Assembly (NCBI RefSeq): GCF_011761305.1
Contig: NZ_JAAOZC010000001.1
Span: forward strand, 682,001 to 746,000
DNA length: 64,000 bases
Direction of reading: 5' to 3'
Origin: Sphingomonas vulcanisoli
GTDB lineage: Bacteria > Pseudomonadota > Alphaproteobacteria > Sphingomonadales > Sphingomonadaceae
The position numbers were made by a program, and so were the translations under genes. The notes under the pieces were generated by a model that was not told the origin of the DNA, made no database searches, and saw nothing but the letters and a program-made list of their open reading frames with translations. Shown piece after piece: positions 36,490 to 45,437 of the stretch; position 1 is the stretch's first letter; every line of letters begins with the position of its first letter.

Positions 36490-36912
36490 ATGACCCTGAT
36501 CCGCTTCCGCAGCGATGCCGCGCATGAGGAACCGGGCGTCACGCTCGATGGCTTCCTCGGCCAATCGAACGCCACCGCCGTGCGCATCGAATCGGGCGAG
36601 GACGTGCGCCTGCTGCTGCCCTATCTCGATCGGCTGCAGCTGATCGAGATCGCCTTCCCGACCTTCCGCGACGGCCGCGGCTATTCCTCCGCCCGCATCC
36701 TCCGCGAGGCGGGCTACACCGGCGAACTGCGCGCGCAGGGCGATGTGCTGATCGATCAGGTGGTGTTCCTGCGCCGCTGCGGCTTCGATGCGCTCTCCAG
36801 CGAGAAGCCGCTCGATGAGGCTGCGGTAGAACAGGCGCTCGCCCGCTTCCCCTATTTCTATCAGAAGGCCGCCGAGCCGCGCGCGCCGGTGTGGAAATTG
36901 CGGCATGGCTGA
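36490..36912 (+). CDS. DUF934 protein of the sulfite-reduction cluster
   Basis: This 140-residue protein belongs to DUF934, found beside cysI/cysH in alpha- and betaproteobacteria. The family motif is visible: FPTFRDGRGYSSARILREAGYTGELRA, then GDVLIDQVVFLRRCGFDA. A role in supplying electrons or assembling sulfite reductase has been suggested but is not certain. ATG at 36490 is taken; a GTG three codons upstream is possible. It overlaps cysH by eight bases. Confidence 0.86.
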   Translation: MTLIRFRSDAAHEEPGVTLDGFLGQSNATAVRIESGEDVRLLLPYLDRLQLIEIAFPTFRDGRGYSSARILREAGYTGELRAQGDVLIDQVVFLRRCGFDALSSEKPLDEAAVEQALARFPYFYQKAAEPRAPVWKLRHG

Positions 36913-37684
36913 GGCGGCGCGCCAGCTCGATACGCTCGACCTGCGCCCGGCGTTCACCGCCGAGGACGTCGCCGCGCTCAACGCACGCTTCGCGGGCGTG
37001 CCGACGCAGGCGATCCTGCGCGAACTGCTGACCGGCGAACTGGCAGGCCGCACTGCACTGGTCTCCTCCTTTGGCGCCGAATCGGCGGTGCTGCTGCATA
37101 TCGTCTCCGAGATCGACACCGACATTCCGCTAATCTTCACCAACACGCAGAAGATGTTCGGCGAGACCCTCGCCTATCGCGACGAGCTTTCCGAACGCCT
37201 CGGCTTCACCGATCTGCGCGTCTATCGCCCCGATCCGCACCTGCTGGCCGCCAAGGACAAGACCGGACTGCGCTGGAGCTACGATCCCGATGGCTGCTGC
37301 GATCTCCGCAAGGTCGAACCGCTGAAGCGCGCACTGACGGGGTTCGATGCCTGGATCTCCGGCCGCAAGGGTTTCCAGGCGGGCACCCGCTTGGCGCTGC
37401 CGATGTTTGAACTCGATGTCGCCGACGCCGCCGTCACCGGCCCCAAGCTTAAGATCAATCCGCTCGCCGGCTGGTCGAAGGACGAACTCAACGCCTATTT
37501 CGCGGCGCACGATCTGCCGCGCCACCCGCTGGAGGCGCAGGGCTATCTCTCGATCGGCTGCTCGCCCTGCACCAGCAAGGTAATGCCCGGCGAGGATCCG
37601 CGCTCCGGCCGCTGGCGCGGCTGGGACAAGGTGGAGTGCGGCATCCATCAGCCGATAAGGCCTGATGAGGAGCCGGCTTTCTAA
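36905..37684 (+). CDS. cysH: Adenylyl-sulfate (APS) reductase, iron-sulfur type
   Basis: The 259-residue enzyme belongs to the CysH family. It has the paired cysteines Cys131-Cys132 (DGCCDLRK) and Cys219-Cys222 (GCSPC) that ligate a 4Fe-4S cluster, marking it as an APS reductase rather than the cluster-free PAPS reductase. The catalytic cysteine is Cys245 (ECGIH). SSFGAESAVLLH is the nucleotide-binding loop. It closes the cobA to cysH cluster; the sulfurylase genes cysD and cysNC are at 48.6-51.6 kb. Confidence 0.93.
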   Translation: MAEAARQLDTLDLRPAFTAEDVAALNARFAGVPTQAILRELLTGELAGRTALVSSFGAESAVLLHIVSEIDTDIPLIFTNTQKMFGETLAYRDELSERLGFTDLRVYRPDPHLLAAKDKTGLRWSYDPDGCCDLRKVEPLKRALTGFDAWISGRKGFQAGTRLALPMFELDVADAAVTGPKLKINPLAGWSKDELNAYFAAHDLPRHPLEAQGYLSIGCSPCTSKVMPGEDPRSGRWRGWDKVECGIHQPIRPDEEPAF

Positions 37685-37827
37685 AGCCCTGTCCTTCGCA
37701 CCTACAGAGCCGCCATCTCCGCGAAAACACTGAACAAATGCTGCAGCCCCCATTCCACGCTCATTCAGCGCGACTCGCCTAGAACCAGCCTATCCCAAAA
37801 GCAGGGAATGGAAGTTGGAGGCGTGTG

Positions 37828-38163
37828 ATGCGTAATGGTTTCAAGGCTTTGATCGCGGCTTCGGCGATCGGTGCGGCCTCGCTGGCCGCCGTTCAACCGG
37901 CAGAGGCGCGCTATTACCATGGCGGTGGCGGCGGCGCGGTCGTGGCCGGTATCATCGGCCTGGGCGTCGGCGCAGCGATCGCGTCCTCGGCTGATCACCA
38001 TCGTTATTATGATGGCTATGCCTATGCGCCGCCCCTTCCGCCGCCGCCGGTCTATTACGAAGGCGGCTACTATGAGGGCGCCCCGGTGGTCTACGCGCCA
38101 GCCTATTACCGCGGTTATTACGGCCGTCCGCACTACGGCTACCGTTATGGATGGGGCCGCTAA
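37828..38163 (+). CDS. Exported Gly/Tyr-rich small protein
   Basis: The 111-residue protein has a signal peptide (MRNGFKALIAASAIGAASLAA) and then the low-complexity tail GGGGGAVVAGIIGLGVGAA followed by many Tyr, Pro and Gly residues (GGYYEGAPVVYAPAYYRGYY). The glycine-zipper-like hydrophobic stretch could insert in the envelope. No enzymatic motif is present and function is unknown. ATG at 37828 has GGAGG seven bases upstream. A strong terminator follows. Confidence 0.75.
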   Translation: MRNGFKALIAASAIGAASLAAVQPAEARYYHGGGGGAVVAGIIGLGVGAAIASSADHHRYYDGYAYAPPLPPPPVYYEGGYYEGAPVVYAPAYYRGYYGRPHYGYRYGWGR

Positions 38164-38181
38164 GCTTCAGCCGTCAAGAAA

Positions 38182-38212
38182 GGGCGCTCCGGTCGGCCGG
38201 GGCGCCCGTTTC
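38182..38212 (+). terminator. Rho-independent terminator after the Gly/Tyr-rich gene
   Basis: An 11-base-pair stem (38182-38192 with 38197-38207, one G-T pair) with loop TCGG is followed by GTTTC. It also lies just beyond the end of the small minus-strand ORF at 38216 and may serve both directions. Confidence 0.6.
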
Positions 38213-38215
38213 GTA

Positions 38216-38317
38216 TCAGCCGGGATGGACGAAGCGATAGAGCGCGGTGATCGCCCAAGCGGTCGCGCCTCCGACGGCAACGGTGGCGACGAACAGGATG
38301 GAAAGCAGAGCGGACAT
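38216..38317 (-). CDS. 33-residue single-pass membrane peptide (putative)
   Basis: A 33-codon minus-strand ORF encodes MSALLSILFVATVAVGGATAW followed by ITALYRFVHPG: one hydrophobic helix with a short basic end. It has no charged residues before the helix and no strong Shine-Dalgarno. It sits between the Gly/Tyr-rich gene and dnaB, bounded by a terminator hairpin. Small single-helix peptides of this type often assist larger membrane proteins; function is unknown, and it may be a chance ORF. Confidence 0.45.
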   Translation of the reverse strand: MSALLSILFVATVAVGGATAWAITALYRFVHPG

Positions 38318-38384
38318 GCTGCGTCTTTAGGGGGCGCGACATTGCTCCAAGATTACAGCCGTATGTCAACGCCGAAGCTGGCGC

Positions 38385-39872
38385 CTATTCCGCGAGATCC
38401 GAGAAGCGGGTGATCTTACTTTCGAAGCGCAGCTTGACCTTGCCGGTGGCGCCATGGCGCTGCTTGGCGACGATCAGCTCGCACAGTCCCATCGCCTGAT
38501 CATATTCGGCACGCCATTCGTCATAGGCCTGGAACGCCTGCGCGGTATCGCCGGGCACGGGCATCTTGGGCTCACGCGCCTGCAGATAATAATCCTCGCG
38601 GTAGATGAAGAGCACGATATCCGCATCCTGCTCGATCGATCCCGATTCGCGCAGATCCGAAAGCTGCGGCCGCTTGTCCTCGCGTTGCTCAACCGCTCGA
38701 CTAAGCTGCGAGAGCGCGATCACCGGCACGTTGAGCTCCTTGGCGAGCTGCTTGAGGCCGCGGCTGATCTCCGAAATCTCCTGCACGCGATTTTGGTCGC
38801 CACCCGGCTTGCCGCCACCCTGCAGCAACTGGAGATAATCGACCACGATCATGCCGATGCCCCGCTGGCGCTTCAGCCGCCGCGCGCGGGTGCGCAGCGC
38901 CGCGATCGTCAGCGCCGGCGTGTCATCGATGAACAACGGCAGATTCTGCAGCTCGGCGGCGGCCCGCGCGAGGTTGCGGAACTCGACCTGGCTGATCTTG
39001 CCCATGCGGAGGTTCTCGGACGAAATGCCCGATTGTTCCGAAAGGATGCGCGTCGCCAGCTGATCGGACGACATTTCGAGATTGAAGATCGCCACCGGCG
39101 CGCCGACCGACTTCGCGGCGTCGATCCCATCTTCCTGATCCCGGATGAAGCGCCGCGCCGCGTTGAACGCGACGTTGGTGGCCAGCGAACTCTTGCCCAT
39201 CCCCGGGCGGCCGGCGAGGATGATGAGATCGGACGGGTGGAAGCCGCCGATCTTGCTATTGATGCTGTCCAACCCCGAGGTGATGCCCGAGACGTGGCCG
39301 CCTGAATTGAGCGCGCGCTCGGCCATTTCGATCGCCAGCTTGGTCGCCTGCGCGAAGGTCTTGACGCCGCCCTGCTCGCCGCCCTGTTCGGCGACGCGGT
39401 ACAGCGCGACCTCGGCCTCCTCGATCTGGCCCTTGGGATCGACGCTTTCGGAGGTATCGATCGCTTTCTCGACCATGTCGCGGCCGACGCCGATCAGCGC
39501 GCGCAGCAGGGCGAGATCATAAACCTGCGTCGCAAAATCGCGCGCACCGATCAGCGCCGCTCCAGACCCGGTGAGCTGCGCGAGATAGCCTGGACCGCCC
39601 AGTTCCTTCAGCGCCTCGTCGCCCTCGAACATCGGGCGCAGGGTCACTGGATTGGCGATCATGTTCTTGTCGACCAGCTTCAGGATCGCGTCGTAAATCC
39701 GCTGGTGCGCGGGCTCGTAGAAATGATCGCCCTTCAGCTTGAGCTGGACGTCCTCGACCAGCCGATTGTCGATCATCAGCGCACCGAGCAGCGCCGCCTC
39801 CGCCTCGACATTGTGCGGCAGCGCGGTCTGCGCCGGTTCGGCAGAGGAGATGAGTCGGATCGGTTCGGCCAT
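38385..39872 (-). CDS. dnaB: Replicative DNA helicase DnaB
   Basis: The 495-residue hexameric helicase unwinds DNA ahead of the fork. Its N-terminal domain starts TALPHNVEAEAALLGALMID. The RecA-like domain has Walker A AGRPGMGKSSLA, Walker B IVVDYLQLL and the SQLSRAVEQREDKRPQLSDL segment, with the ATP sensor in LRESGSIEQDAD. The ATG at 39872 (MAEPIRLISS) is chosen; the frame runs on upstream without homology. It is divergent from the UPF0262 gene. Confidence 0.96.
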   Translation of the reverse strand: MAEPIRLISSAEPAQTALPHNVEAEAALLGALMIDNRLVEDVQLKLKGDHFYEPAHQRIYDAILKLVDKNMIANPVTLRPMFEGDEALKELGGPGYLAQLTGSGAALIGARDFATQVYDLALLRALIGVGRDMVEKAIDTSESVDPKGQIEEAEVALYRVAEQGGEQGGVKTFAQATKLAIEMAERALNSGGHVSGITSGLDSINSKIGGFHPSDLIILAGRPGMGKSSLATNVAFNAARRFIRDQEDGIDAAKSVGAPVAIFNLEMSSDQLATRILSEQSGISSENLRMGKISQVEFRNLARAAAELQNLPLFIDDTPALTIAALRTRARRLKRQRGIGMIVVDYLQLLQGGGKPGGDQNRVQEISEISRGLKQLAKELNVPVIALSQLSRAVEQREDKRPQLSDLRESGSIEQDADIVLFIYREDYYLQAREPKMPVPGDTAQAFQAYDEWRAEYDQAMGLCELIVAKQRHGATGKVKLRFESKITRFSDLAE

Positions 39873-40017
39873 CCGCGCACTATCGGCCCGGCCCGCCGCC
39901 CCCTCAACCCGGCCGCCATAATAAAGCGCTGGGCGGTTCTGTGGAAAAGTGGGCCTGATGGCCCGACCGACTTCATGCGCCAGTAGCCAGCGGGGCGCAG
40001 GCTGGATAGACCGGGGC

Positions 40018-40500
40018 ATGGCCGACCCGCGCCTCATTTCAATCGACCTCGACGAACGCACGATCCTGTGGCGTTCGGACGAGATCGAGCAGGAGCGGCG
40101 GATCGCGATCCTCGATCTGCTGGACCGAAACCATTTCGAGCCGCTCAGGCGCTATCCGGAAGGCTATGCCGGCCCATATCGGCTGGCGCTGAGCGTGCAG
40201 GACGGGCGGCTGGTCCTCGATATCTCCAGCGAGAATCAACAGCGGCTGGAAACGATCATCCTCGCGTTGGGCGGTCTGCGCCGCCCGATCCGCGATTATT
40301 TCGCGATGTGCGACGCTTATTACAAGGCGATCGCCAAGGTGACGCCCGAGCAACTCGAGCCGATCGATATGGCGCGCCGCGCGCTCCACAACGAAGCTGC
40401 CGGCTTGCTGATCGATCGGCTCAAGGGCAAGATCGAGGTCGATTTCGATACCGCGCGGCGGCTGTTCACGCTCGTCTGCGTGCTGCACATCAGGGGATAG
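40018..40500 (+). CDS. UPF0262 family protein
   Basis: The 160-residue protein matches UPF0262, a conserved alphaproteobacterial family. It starts LISIDLDERTILWRSDEIEQER, has a central YRLALSVQDGRLVLDI and ends FDTARRLFTLVCVLHIRG. No catalytic motif is apparent and the function is unknown. ATG at 40018 follows GGGG closely. The cdd gene begins four bases after its stop, so the UPF0262-cdd-dcd run is probably one transcript. Confidence 0.87.
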   Translation: MADPRLISIDLDERTILWRSDEIEQERRIAILDLLDRNHFEPLRRYPEGYAGPYRLALSVQDGRLVLDISSENQQRLETIILALGGLRRPIRDYFAMCDAYYKAIAKVTPEQLEPIDMARRALHNEAAGLLIDRLKGKIEVDFDTARRLFTLVCVLHIRG

Positions 40501-40504
40501 AGTT

Positions 40505-40972
40505 TTGGCCGAAGTGCCGATCGAGGATGTTGCGGCGGGCGTGCTGATCGAGGCGGCGCGCGAGGCCGCGCTAAACGCCCATGCGCCTTATTCCAGATTT
40601 GCCGTGGGCGCGGCGCTGCTGCTGGATGACGGCACCATCATCCCCGGCACCAATTTCGAGAACGCCAGCTATGGCCTCTCGCTTTGCGCCGAGACGGTGG
40701 CGCTGGCCTCCGCCAACGTCGCCGGGCGGCTCAAGGACGTCGTCGCGGTCGGCGTGATCGGCGGCGCGATCCAGCCCGGCGGTGGTCCCGGTGGCGCGGA
40801 CGTGGTCTATCCGTGCGGCCGCTGCCGCCAGGTGCTCAACGAAGCCGCTCAACTGGGTGGCCGCGACCTCGTCATCTATTGCGCGAGCGGTGACGGCGCC
40901 AAGATCGAGCGGCTAATGCTCTCCGAACTGCTGCCCAAGGCGTTCGGGCCTGCCGATCTGGGGATTGGCTGA
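40505..40972 (+). CDS. cdd: Cytidine deaminase
   Basis: This 155-residue deaminase converts cytidine and deoxycytidine to uridine forms. Zinc ligands are Cys61 (CAET, with catalytic Glu63), Cys104 and Cys107 (PCGRC). The all-cysteine zinc site and short length fit the homotetrameric class. The start is TTG at 40505, four bases after the UPF0262 stop. It sits with dcd, giving a small pyrimidine salvage group. Confidence 0.93.
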   Translation: MAEVPIEDVAAGVLIEAAREAALNAHAPYSRFAVGAALLLDDGTIIPGTNFENASYGLSLCAETVALASANVAGRLKDVVAVGVIGGAIQPGGGPGGADVVYPCGRCRQVLNEAAQLGGRDLVIYCASGDGAKIERLMLSELLPKAFGPADLGIG

Positions 40973-41023
40973 CTTGCAGTTCGCGCGCATCGCGGCGAAA
41001 GCCTCCCGCGGGAGGGAAACATC

Positions 41024-41578
41024 ATGTCCGTAATGTCCGATCGCTGGATCCGCGAGCAGGCGACCGCGCATGGCATGATCGAGCCGTTCGTCGAGGCGCA
41101 GCGGCGAGATGGCTGCATCAGCTATGGCCTCTCCAGCTATGGCTATGACGCGCGCGTCGCCGACGAGTTCAAGATTTTCACCAATGTTGATTCGGCGACG
41201 GTGGATCCCAAGGATTTCGCCGCCAACAGCTTCGTCGATCGCAAGACCGATTGCTGCATTATCCCGCCCAACAGCTTCGCGCTGGCCCGCACGGTGGAAT
41301 ATTTCCGCGTGCCGCGCGATGTGCTGGTGATCTGCCTCGGCAAATCGACCTATGCGCGCTGCGGGATCATCGTCAACGTGACGCCACTGGAGCCCGGCTG
41401 GGAAGGGCACGTCACGCTGGAGTTTTCCAACACCACGCCCCTGCCTGCCAAGATTTACGCCAACGAAGGCGCCTGCCAGTTTCTGTTCTTGCAGGGCAAT
41501 GAGCCCTGTGAGGTGAGCTATGCCGATCGCGCGGGCAAATATATGGGACAGCAGGGTGTGACGCTGCCGAGGTTATAG
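41024..41578 (+). CDS. dcd: dCTP deaminase
   Basis: The 184-residue trimeric enzyme deaminates dCTP to dUTP for dTTP synthesis. Conserved stretches are [33 protein letters not shown] and [13 protein letters not shown] with the catalytic glutamate. GGGAGG lies 10 bases before the ATG. It follows cdd by 51 bases. A family A repeat lies between it and the convergent sdhB. Confidence 0.96.
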   Translation: MSVMSDRWIREQATAHGMIEPFVEAQRRDGCISYGLSSYGYDARVADEFKIFTNVDSATVDPKDFAANSFVDRKTDCCIIPPNSFALARTVEYFRVPRDVLVICLGKSTYARCGIIVNVTPLEPGWEGHVTLEFSNTTPLPAKIYANEGACQFLFLQGNEPCEVSYADRAGKYMGQQGVTLPRL

Positions 41579-41595
41579 CGCGGCCTAACCCAGAT

Positions 41596-41682
41596 CCGTT
41601 CGTGCTGAGCTTGTCGAAGCACCGCCCTTCTTCATCCGGAAGGAGACGAAGGACGGCCCTTCGACAAGCTCAGGGTAAACGG
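41596..41682. repeat. 87-bp intergenic inverted repeat, family A copy 4
   Basis: Left arm CCGTTCGTGCTGAGCTTGTC and right arm GACAAGCTCAGGGTAAACGG; 87 bp. It lies between convergent dcd and sdhB, 17 bases from each gene or its stop. Confidence 0.85.
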
Positions 41683-41698
41683 AAAATTGAACGGCAGC

Positions 41699-42481
41699 TC
41701 AGAGCTGCCGCTCAACCTCCATCTTCTTGATCTCGGCAATCGCGCGGGCGGGGCTAAGGCCCTTGGGGCAGACGTTAGCGCAGTTCATGATCGTATGGCA
41801 GCGATAGAGACGGAAGGGGTCTTCCAGCTCGTCCAGCCGCTCGCCGGTATATTCGTCGCGGCTGTCGGCCAGCCAGCGATAGGCCTGGAGCAGGATCGCC
41901 GGCCCCAGAAATTTGTCGCTGTTCCACCAGTAACTGGGGCAGCTTGTCGAGCAGCATGCGCACAGGATGCACTCATACAGGCCGTCAAGCTCGGCGCGCT
42001 GCTCGGGCGACTGGAGACGCTCCTTGCCCGAAGGCGGCGGCGTCACCGTCTGCAGCCACGGCTTGATCGAGGCATATTGCGCGTAGAAGTGCGTGAAATC
42101 GGGAACGAGATCCTTGATCACATCCATATGCGGCAGCGGCGTGATCTTCACCTCGCCCTTGCAATCCTCGATCGCGGTGGTGCAGGCGAGGCCGTTCTTG
42201 CCGTCGATGTTCATCGAGCAGGAACCGCAGATGCCCTCCCGGCAAGAGCGGCGGAAGGTCAGCGTGCTATCGACCTCATTCTTGATCTTGATAAGCGCGT
42301 CGAGCACCATCGGGCCCGTCTCTTCGAGATCGAGCTCATACGTATCGTACCGCGGATTGGCGCCGGTATCGGGATCGTAGCGATAGATCTTGAAGGCGCG
42401 CTTGTTCTTGGCGCCGTCCGCCGCATTAACCTTGCGGTTGCCCTTGATAACGCTGTTCTTTGGGAGAGCGAACTCGGCCAT
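41699..42481 (-). CDS. sdhB: Succinate dehydrogenase iron-sulfur subunit
   Basis: The 260-residue subunit carries three iron-sulfur centres between SdhA flavin and quinone. The 2Fe-2S ligands are Cys80, 85, 88 and 100 ([10 protein letters not shown]). The 4Fe-4S ligands are Cys171, 174, 177 (CILCACC) and the 3Fe-4S ligands Cys181, Cys228, Cys234, with Cys238 closing the 4Fe-4S site. The ATG at 42481 has AAGGA six bases upstream. No sdhC, D or A is adjacent, so it is separated from, or was duplicated away from, the usual operon. Confidence 0.95.
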   Translation of the reverse strand: MAEFALPKNSVIKGNRKVNAADGAKNKRAFKIYRYDPDTGANPRYDTYELDLEETGPMVLDALIKIKNEVDSTLTFRRSCREGICGSCSMNIDGKNGLACTTAIEDCKGEVKITPLPHMDVIKDLVPDFTHFYAQYASIKPWLQTVTPPPSGKERLQSPEQRAELDGLYECILCACCSTSCPSYWWNSDKFLGPAILLQAYRWLADSRDEYTGERLDELEDPFRLYRCHTIMNCANVCPKGLSPARAIAEIKKMEVERQL

Positions 42482-42649
42482 TGTGATCCTTCCGTTGGCA
42501 AGGCCGATAGCGAAGCCTTTTCGCAGATGCAAAAGGTTCGGCGGTTCGCGGGTGGAATGATGGCCTTTGATAGGATCAAATTGCCATTCTTCCATTACGA
42601 GAAACGCGCGGTAGGATAGCCCTCGACGAAATCGCTTTGGGGGGGCGAG

Positions 42650-43445
42650 ATGTTTTGTACTGAATGCGGAAAGTCCATTCCCGAAGACTCCAGCTACTGC
42701 CGGTTTTGCGGCGCTAAACAGCAGCCAACCGAAAAAAGAAGCGGTGACCTCGACGCCGCCGGCCTCCGAAACGGAAAGTCTAAGTGATCCACGCCCTCCC
42801 TCAAAGCACTCAGGCTTTGGGTCCAATTTCCGTATCATTGCCATCATAATCATTGGCTTGATCGTCTTGCTAGCGCTCAGCCAACCTAAACACTTAACAG
42901 CATCGGAAAATGCCGCCGACGCAACCGCCAACGCTTTAGACCAGGCTGGCGAAAACCTTGAGGAAATGGCCAACAATATTGCGAAGGCCGCCCCTGATAC
43001 CAAACTTGTTCAGGCATCGCAGGCGTGGTCCTACGACACCGATGAGGATAAAATTTCCGGCGACACCATCTATTACGCTCGCACGACAAGTACGAACTCT
43101 GTTTTCCAATCATCGCCTTATGACTCGAATACTACTATGCGCTTGGTCGTACGGACCTCGAAACGAAAGGGGTTGGATATCATGTTCATCATCAGCTCCG
43201 GCCAAATGATGTGCCCATCTTACGAAGGGTGCTCGGCGAAAGTTCGCTTCGATAAGGGACCGGCTCAGCACGTTTCGCTTTTGGGTCCGGCAGATAGCAG
43301 CAGCGAAGTGGTTTTTGTTGAAGGCGCCCGGGCATTTCTCGCAAAACTCAAGCGCGCTAAACATGTAGTGGTCGAAAAAACGCTCTACGATGCCGGCAAC
43401 CCACAATTTGAATTCGACGTCTCGGGACTAAACTGGTCACACTGA
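42650..43445 (+). pseudogene. Zinc-ribbon membrane protein interrupted by a frameshift at an A6 run
   Basis: From ATG 42650 the frame reads a zinc ribbon ([22 protein letters not shown], CxxC...CxxC) and stops at 42787. In the next frame a long ORF, from GTG 42744 or earlier, encodes a membrane helix ([17 protein letters not shown]), a lipoprotein-like [18 protein letters not shown] module and a soluble domain with two cysteines (MCPSYEGC). Removing one A from the run at 42732-42737 would fuse the two parts. Zinc ribbon plus membrane helix plus exported domain is a common architecture. The base composition is visibly poorer in GC than its neighbours. Sequencing error, pseudogene and slippage are all possible. 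Confidence 0.65.
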
Positions 43446-43536
43446 CCGCGACTCAAAATCATATACCCTGCACGAAGGATGGTATCCGAACGATCAGCCG
43501 CTAAAGGGCGTCAGGCCGATTCTTGGAGTCTCCAGC

Positions 43537-43995
43537 GTGTCAAAACGGATAGTCATCGCATCGGACCATGCCGCCGTGACGCTCAAGACTGAACTGGTCG
43601 CCATGCTTCAGGAGCAGGGTTTTCCTATTGAGGACCTGGGCCCGTTCGATACCAGCTCGGTCGATTATCCCGATTATGGCTATAAGCTGGCGCGCGCCAT
43701 CGCCGGGGGCCGCGCAGATTTCGGCGTCGCGCTGTGCGGATCGGGGATCGGCATTTCGATCGCTGTCAATCGCGAACCCGCCTGCCGCTGTGCGCTCGTT
43801 TCCGAGCCGCTAGCCGCTCAATTCGCCCGCACGCACAATGACGCCAACGTCATCGCGATGGGCGCGCGCATGATCGGCCAGGAAATGGCCAAGGCCTGCC
43901 TCACCACCTTCCTTTCGACCCCTTTCGAGGGCGGCCGCCATCAAGGCCGCGTCGATAAGCTTTCCGCACCCACGCTCCAACCGATCGAGGCCTGA
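43537..43995 (+). CDS. rpiB: Ribose-5-phosphate isomerase B
   Basis: The 152-residue isomerase interconverts ribose-5-phosphate and ribulose-5-phosphate. The conserved segments are [11 protein letters not shown] near the start, the catalytic cysteine in [15 protein letters not shown], and the [14 protein letters not shown] motif. GTG at 43537 has GGAG nine bases upstream. It precedes glyA by one base, so the two genes are co-translated, linking pentose supply with one-carbon metabolism. Confidence 0.95.
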   Translation: MSKRIVIASDHAAVTLKTELVAMLQEQGFPIEDLGPFDTSSVDYPDYGYKLARAIAGGRADFGVALCGSGIGISIAVNREPACRCALVSEPLAAQFARTHNDANVIAMGARMIGQEMAKACLTTFLSTPFEGGRHQGRVDKLSAPTLQPIEA

Positions 43996-43996
43996 C

Positions 43997-45310
43997 ATGA
44001 GCAGCAACCCCGCCACCCTCGCTGATGTTCAGCCCGACGGCTTCTTCTCACGCGGCCTGGCCGAAACCGATCCCGCGGTCTTCGCCGGTCTGGAACGCGA
44101 AATCGCGCGCGAGAAGAAGCAGATCGAACTGATCGCCAGCGAGAACATCGTCTCCAAGGCGGTGCTGGAGGCGCAGGGATCGGTCTTCACCAACAAATAT
44201 GCCGAGGGCTATCCGGGCAAGCGTTACTATCAGGGCTGCGCGCCCTCCGACACGGTCGAGCAACTGGCGATTGATCGCGCCAAGCAGATCTTCGGCTGCG
44301 GCTTCGTCAACGTCCAGCCGCATTCGGGGGCGCAGGCCAATGGCGCGGTGATGCTGGCGCTGGTCAAGCCCGGTGAGACGATTCTCGGCATGAGCCTCGA
44401 TGCCGGCGGCCACCTCACCCACGGCGCGCGCGCGGCGATGAGCGGCAAATGGTTCAACGCGATCCAATATGGCGTCACCCCCGATACGCATTTGATCGAT
44501 TATGACGAGGTCGAGCGGCTGGCGCGCGAGCATAATCCCAAGCTGATCATCGCCGGCGGCTCCGCCTACCCCCGCCAGATCGATTTCGCGCGTTTCCGCC
44601 AGATCGCGGACGCCGTGGGCGCCATCTTCATGGTCGATATGGCGCATTTCGCCGGGCTGGTGGCGGGCGGCTGCCACCCCTCGCCCTTCGGTCACGCGCA
44701 CGTCGTGACCACGACGACGCACAAGACGCTGCGCGGGCCGCGCGGCGGAATGATCATGACCGATGACGAAGCGCTGGCGAAGAAGATCAACTCGGCGGTC
44801 TTCCCCGGCCTGCAGGGTGGCCCGCTGATGCATGTCATCGCCGCCAAGGCAGTGGCGTTCGGCGAGGCGCTACAGCCCGATTTCAAGACCTACGCCCGCG
44901 CCGTAATCGAAAATGCCAAGGCGCTGGCGGCCCGGCTTGAGGAGCGCGGCGCCAAGGTGGTTTCAGGGGGCACCGATACGCATCTCGCGCTGATCGATCT
45001 CACGCCGCTCGGCGTCACCGGTCGTGATGCCGATGAGGCGCTGGAGCGCGCGGGCATCACCTGCAACAAGAATGGCATTCCCTTCGATCCGTTGCCCCCG
45101 GTCAAGACCAGCGGCATCCGCGTCGGCTCGCCGGCCGGGACCACACGCGGCTTCGGCCCCGCCGAATTCCGCGATATCGCTGACATGATCGCCGATGTGC
45201 TCGATGGGCTGCGCGGCAATGGCGAAGGCGGCAATCCGCTCGTCGAAGCCGCGGTGAAAACCCGCGTCGAAGCGCTCTGCGAACGCTTTCCCATCTACCC
45301 GGAGCTGTGA
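43997..45310 (+). CDS. glyA: Serine hydroxymethyltransferase
   Basis: The 437-residue pyridoxal-phosphate enzyme converts serine and tetrahydrofolate to glycine and methylene-THF. The signature [16 protein letters not shown] contains the PLP-lysine. Others are [25 protein letters not shown] and [15 protein letters not shown]. The C-terminus is intact. GAGG lies upstream, inside the end of rpiB. No glycine riboswitch is present in the short upstream gap. Confidence 0.97.
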   Translation: MSSNPATLADVQPDGFFSRGLAETDPAVFAGLEREIAREKKQIELIASENIVSKAVLEAQGSVFTNKYAEGYPGKRYYQGCAPSDTVEQLAIDRAKQIFGCGFVNVQPHSGAQANGAVMLALVKPGETILGMSLDAGGHLTHGARAAMSGKWFNAIQYGVTPDTHLIDYDEVERLAREHNPKLIIAGGSAYPRQIDFARFRQIADAVGAIFMVDMAHFAGLVAGGCHPSPFGHAHVVTTTTHKTLRGPRGGMIMTDDEALAKKINSAVFPGLQGGPLMHVIAAKAVAFGEALQPDFKTYARAVIENAKALAARLEERGAKVVSGGTDTHLALIDLTPLGVTGRDADEALERAGITCNKNGIPFDPLPPVKTSGIRVGSPAGTTRGFGPAEFRDIADMIADVLDGLRGNGEGGNPLVEAAVKTRVEALCERFPIYPEL

Positions 45311-45315
45311 ACACT

Positions 45316-45434
45316 CTCTCTCCCCGCCGGCGGGGAGAGGGCCGGGGAGAGGGGGAGTCGGCAGTCGCCAACGCATCCCTCACCTTTTCCCGTAGCCCCC
45401 TCTCCCAACCCTCTCCCCGCAAGCGGGGAGAGGG
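45316..45434. repeat. Intergenic inverted repeat, family E copy 1, contributing a ribosome-binding site
   Basis: The left end CTCTCCCCGCCGGCGGGGAG and the right end CTCTCCCCGCAAGCGGGGAG are palindromic. The inner GGGAGAGGGGG and CCCCCTCTCCC are inverted partners. The final GGGGAGAGGG precedes the nrdR GTG by three bases. Confidence 0.82.
45425..45434 (+). promoter_or_regulatory. nrdR ribosome-binding site formed by the end of a repeat
   Basis: The GGAG core (45427-45430) is seven bases before the GTG start at 45438. The full run GGGGAGAGGG is the outermost arm of the family E repeat. Confidence 0.6.
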
Positions 45435-45437
45435 CTA

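Noticed and set aside
43446-43997. Glycine riboswitch upstream of glyA
   Set aside because: rpiB lies directly upstream, with only one base before glyA and no paired aptamer-like structure in the gap.
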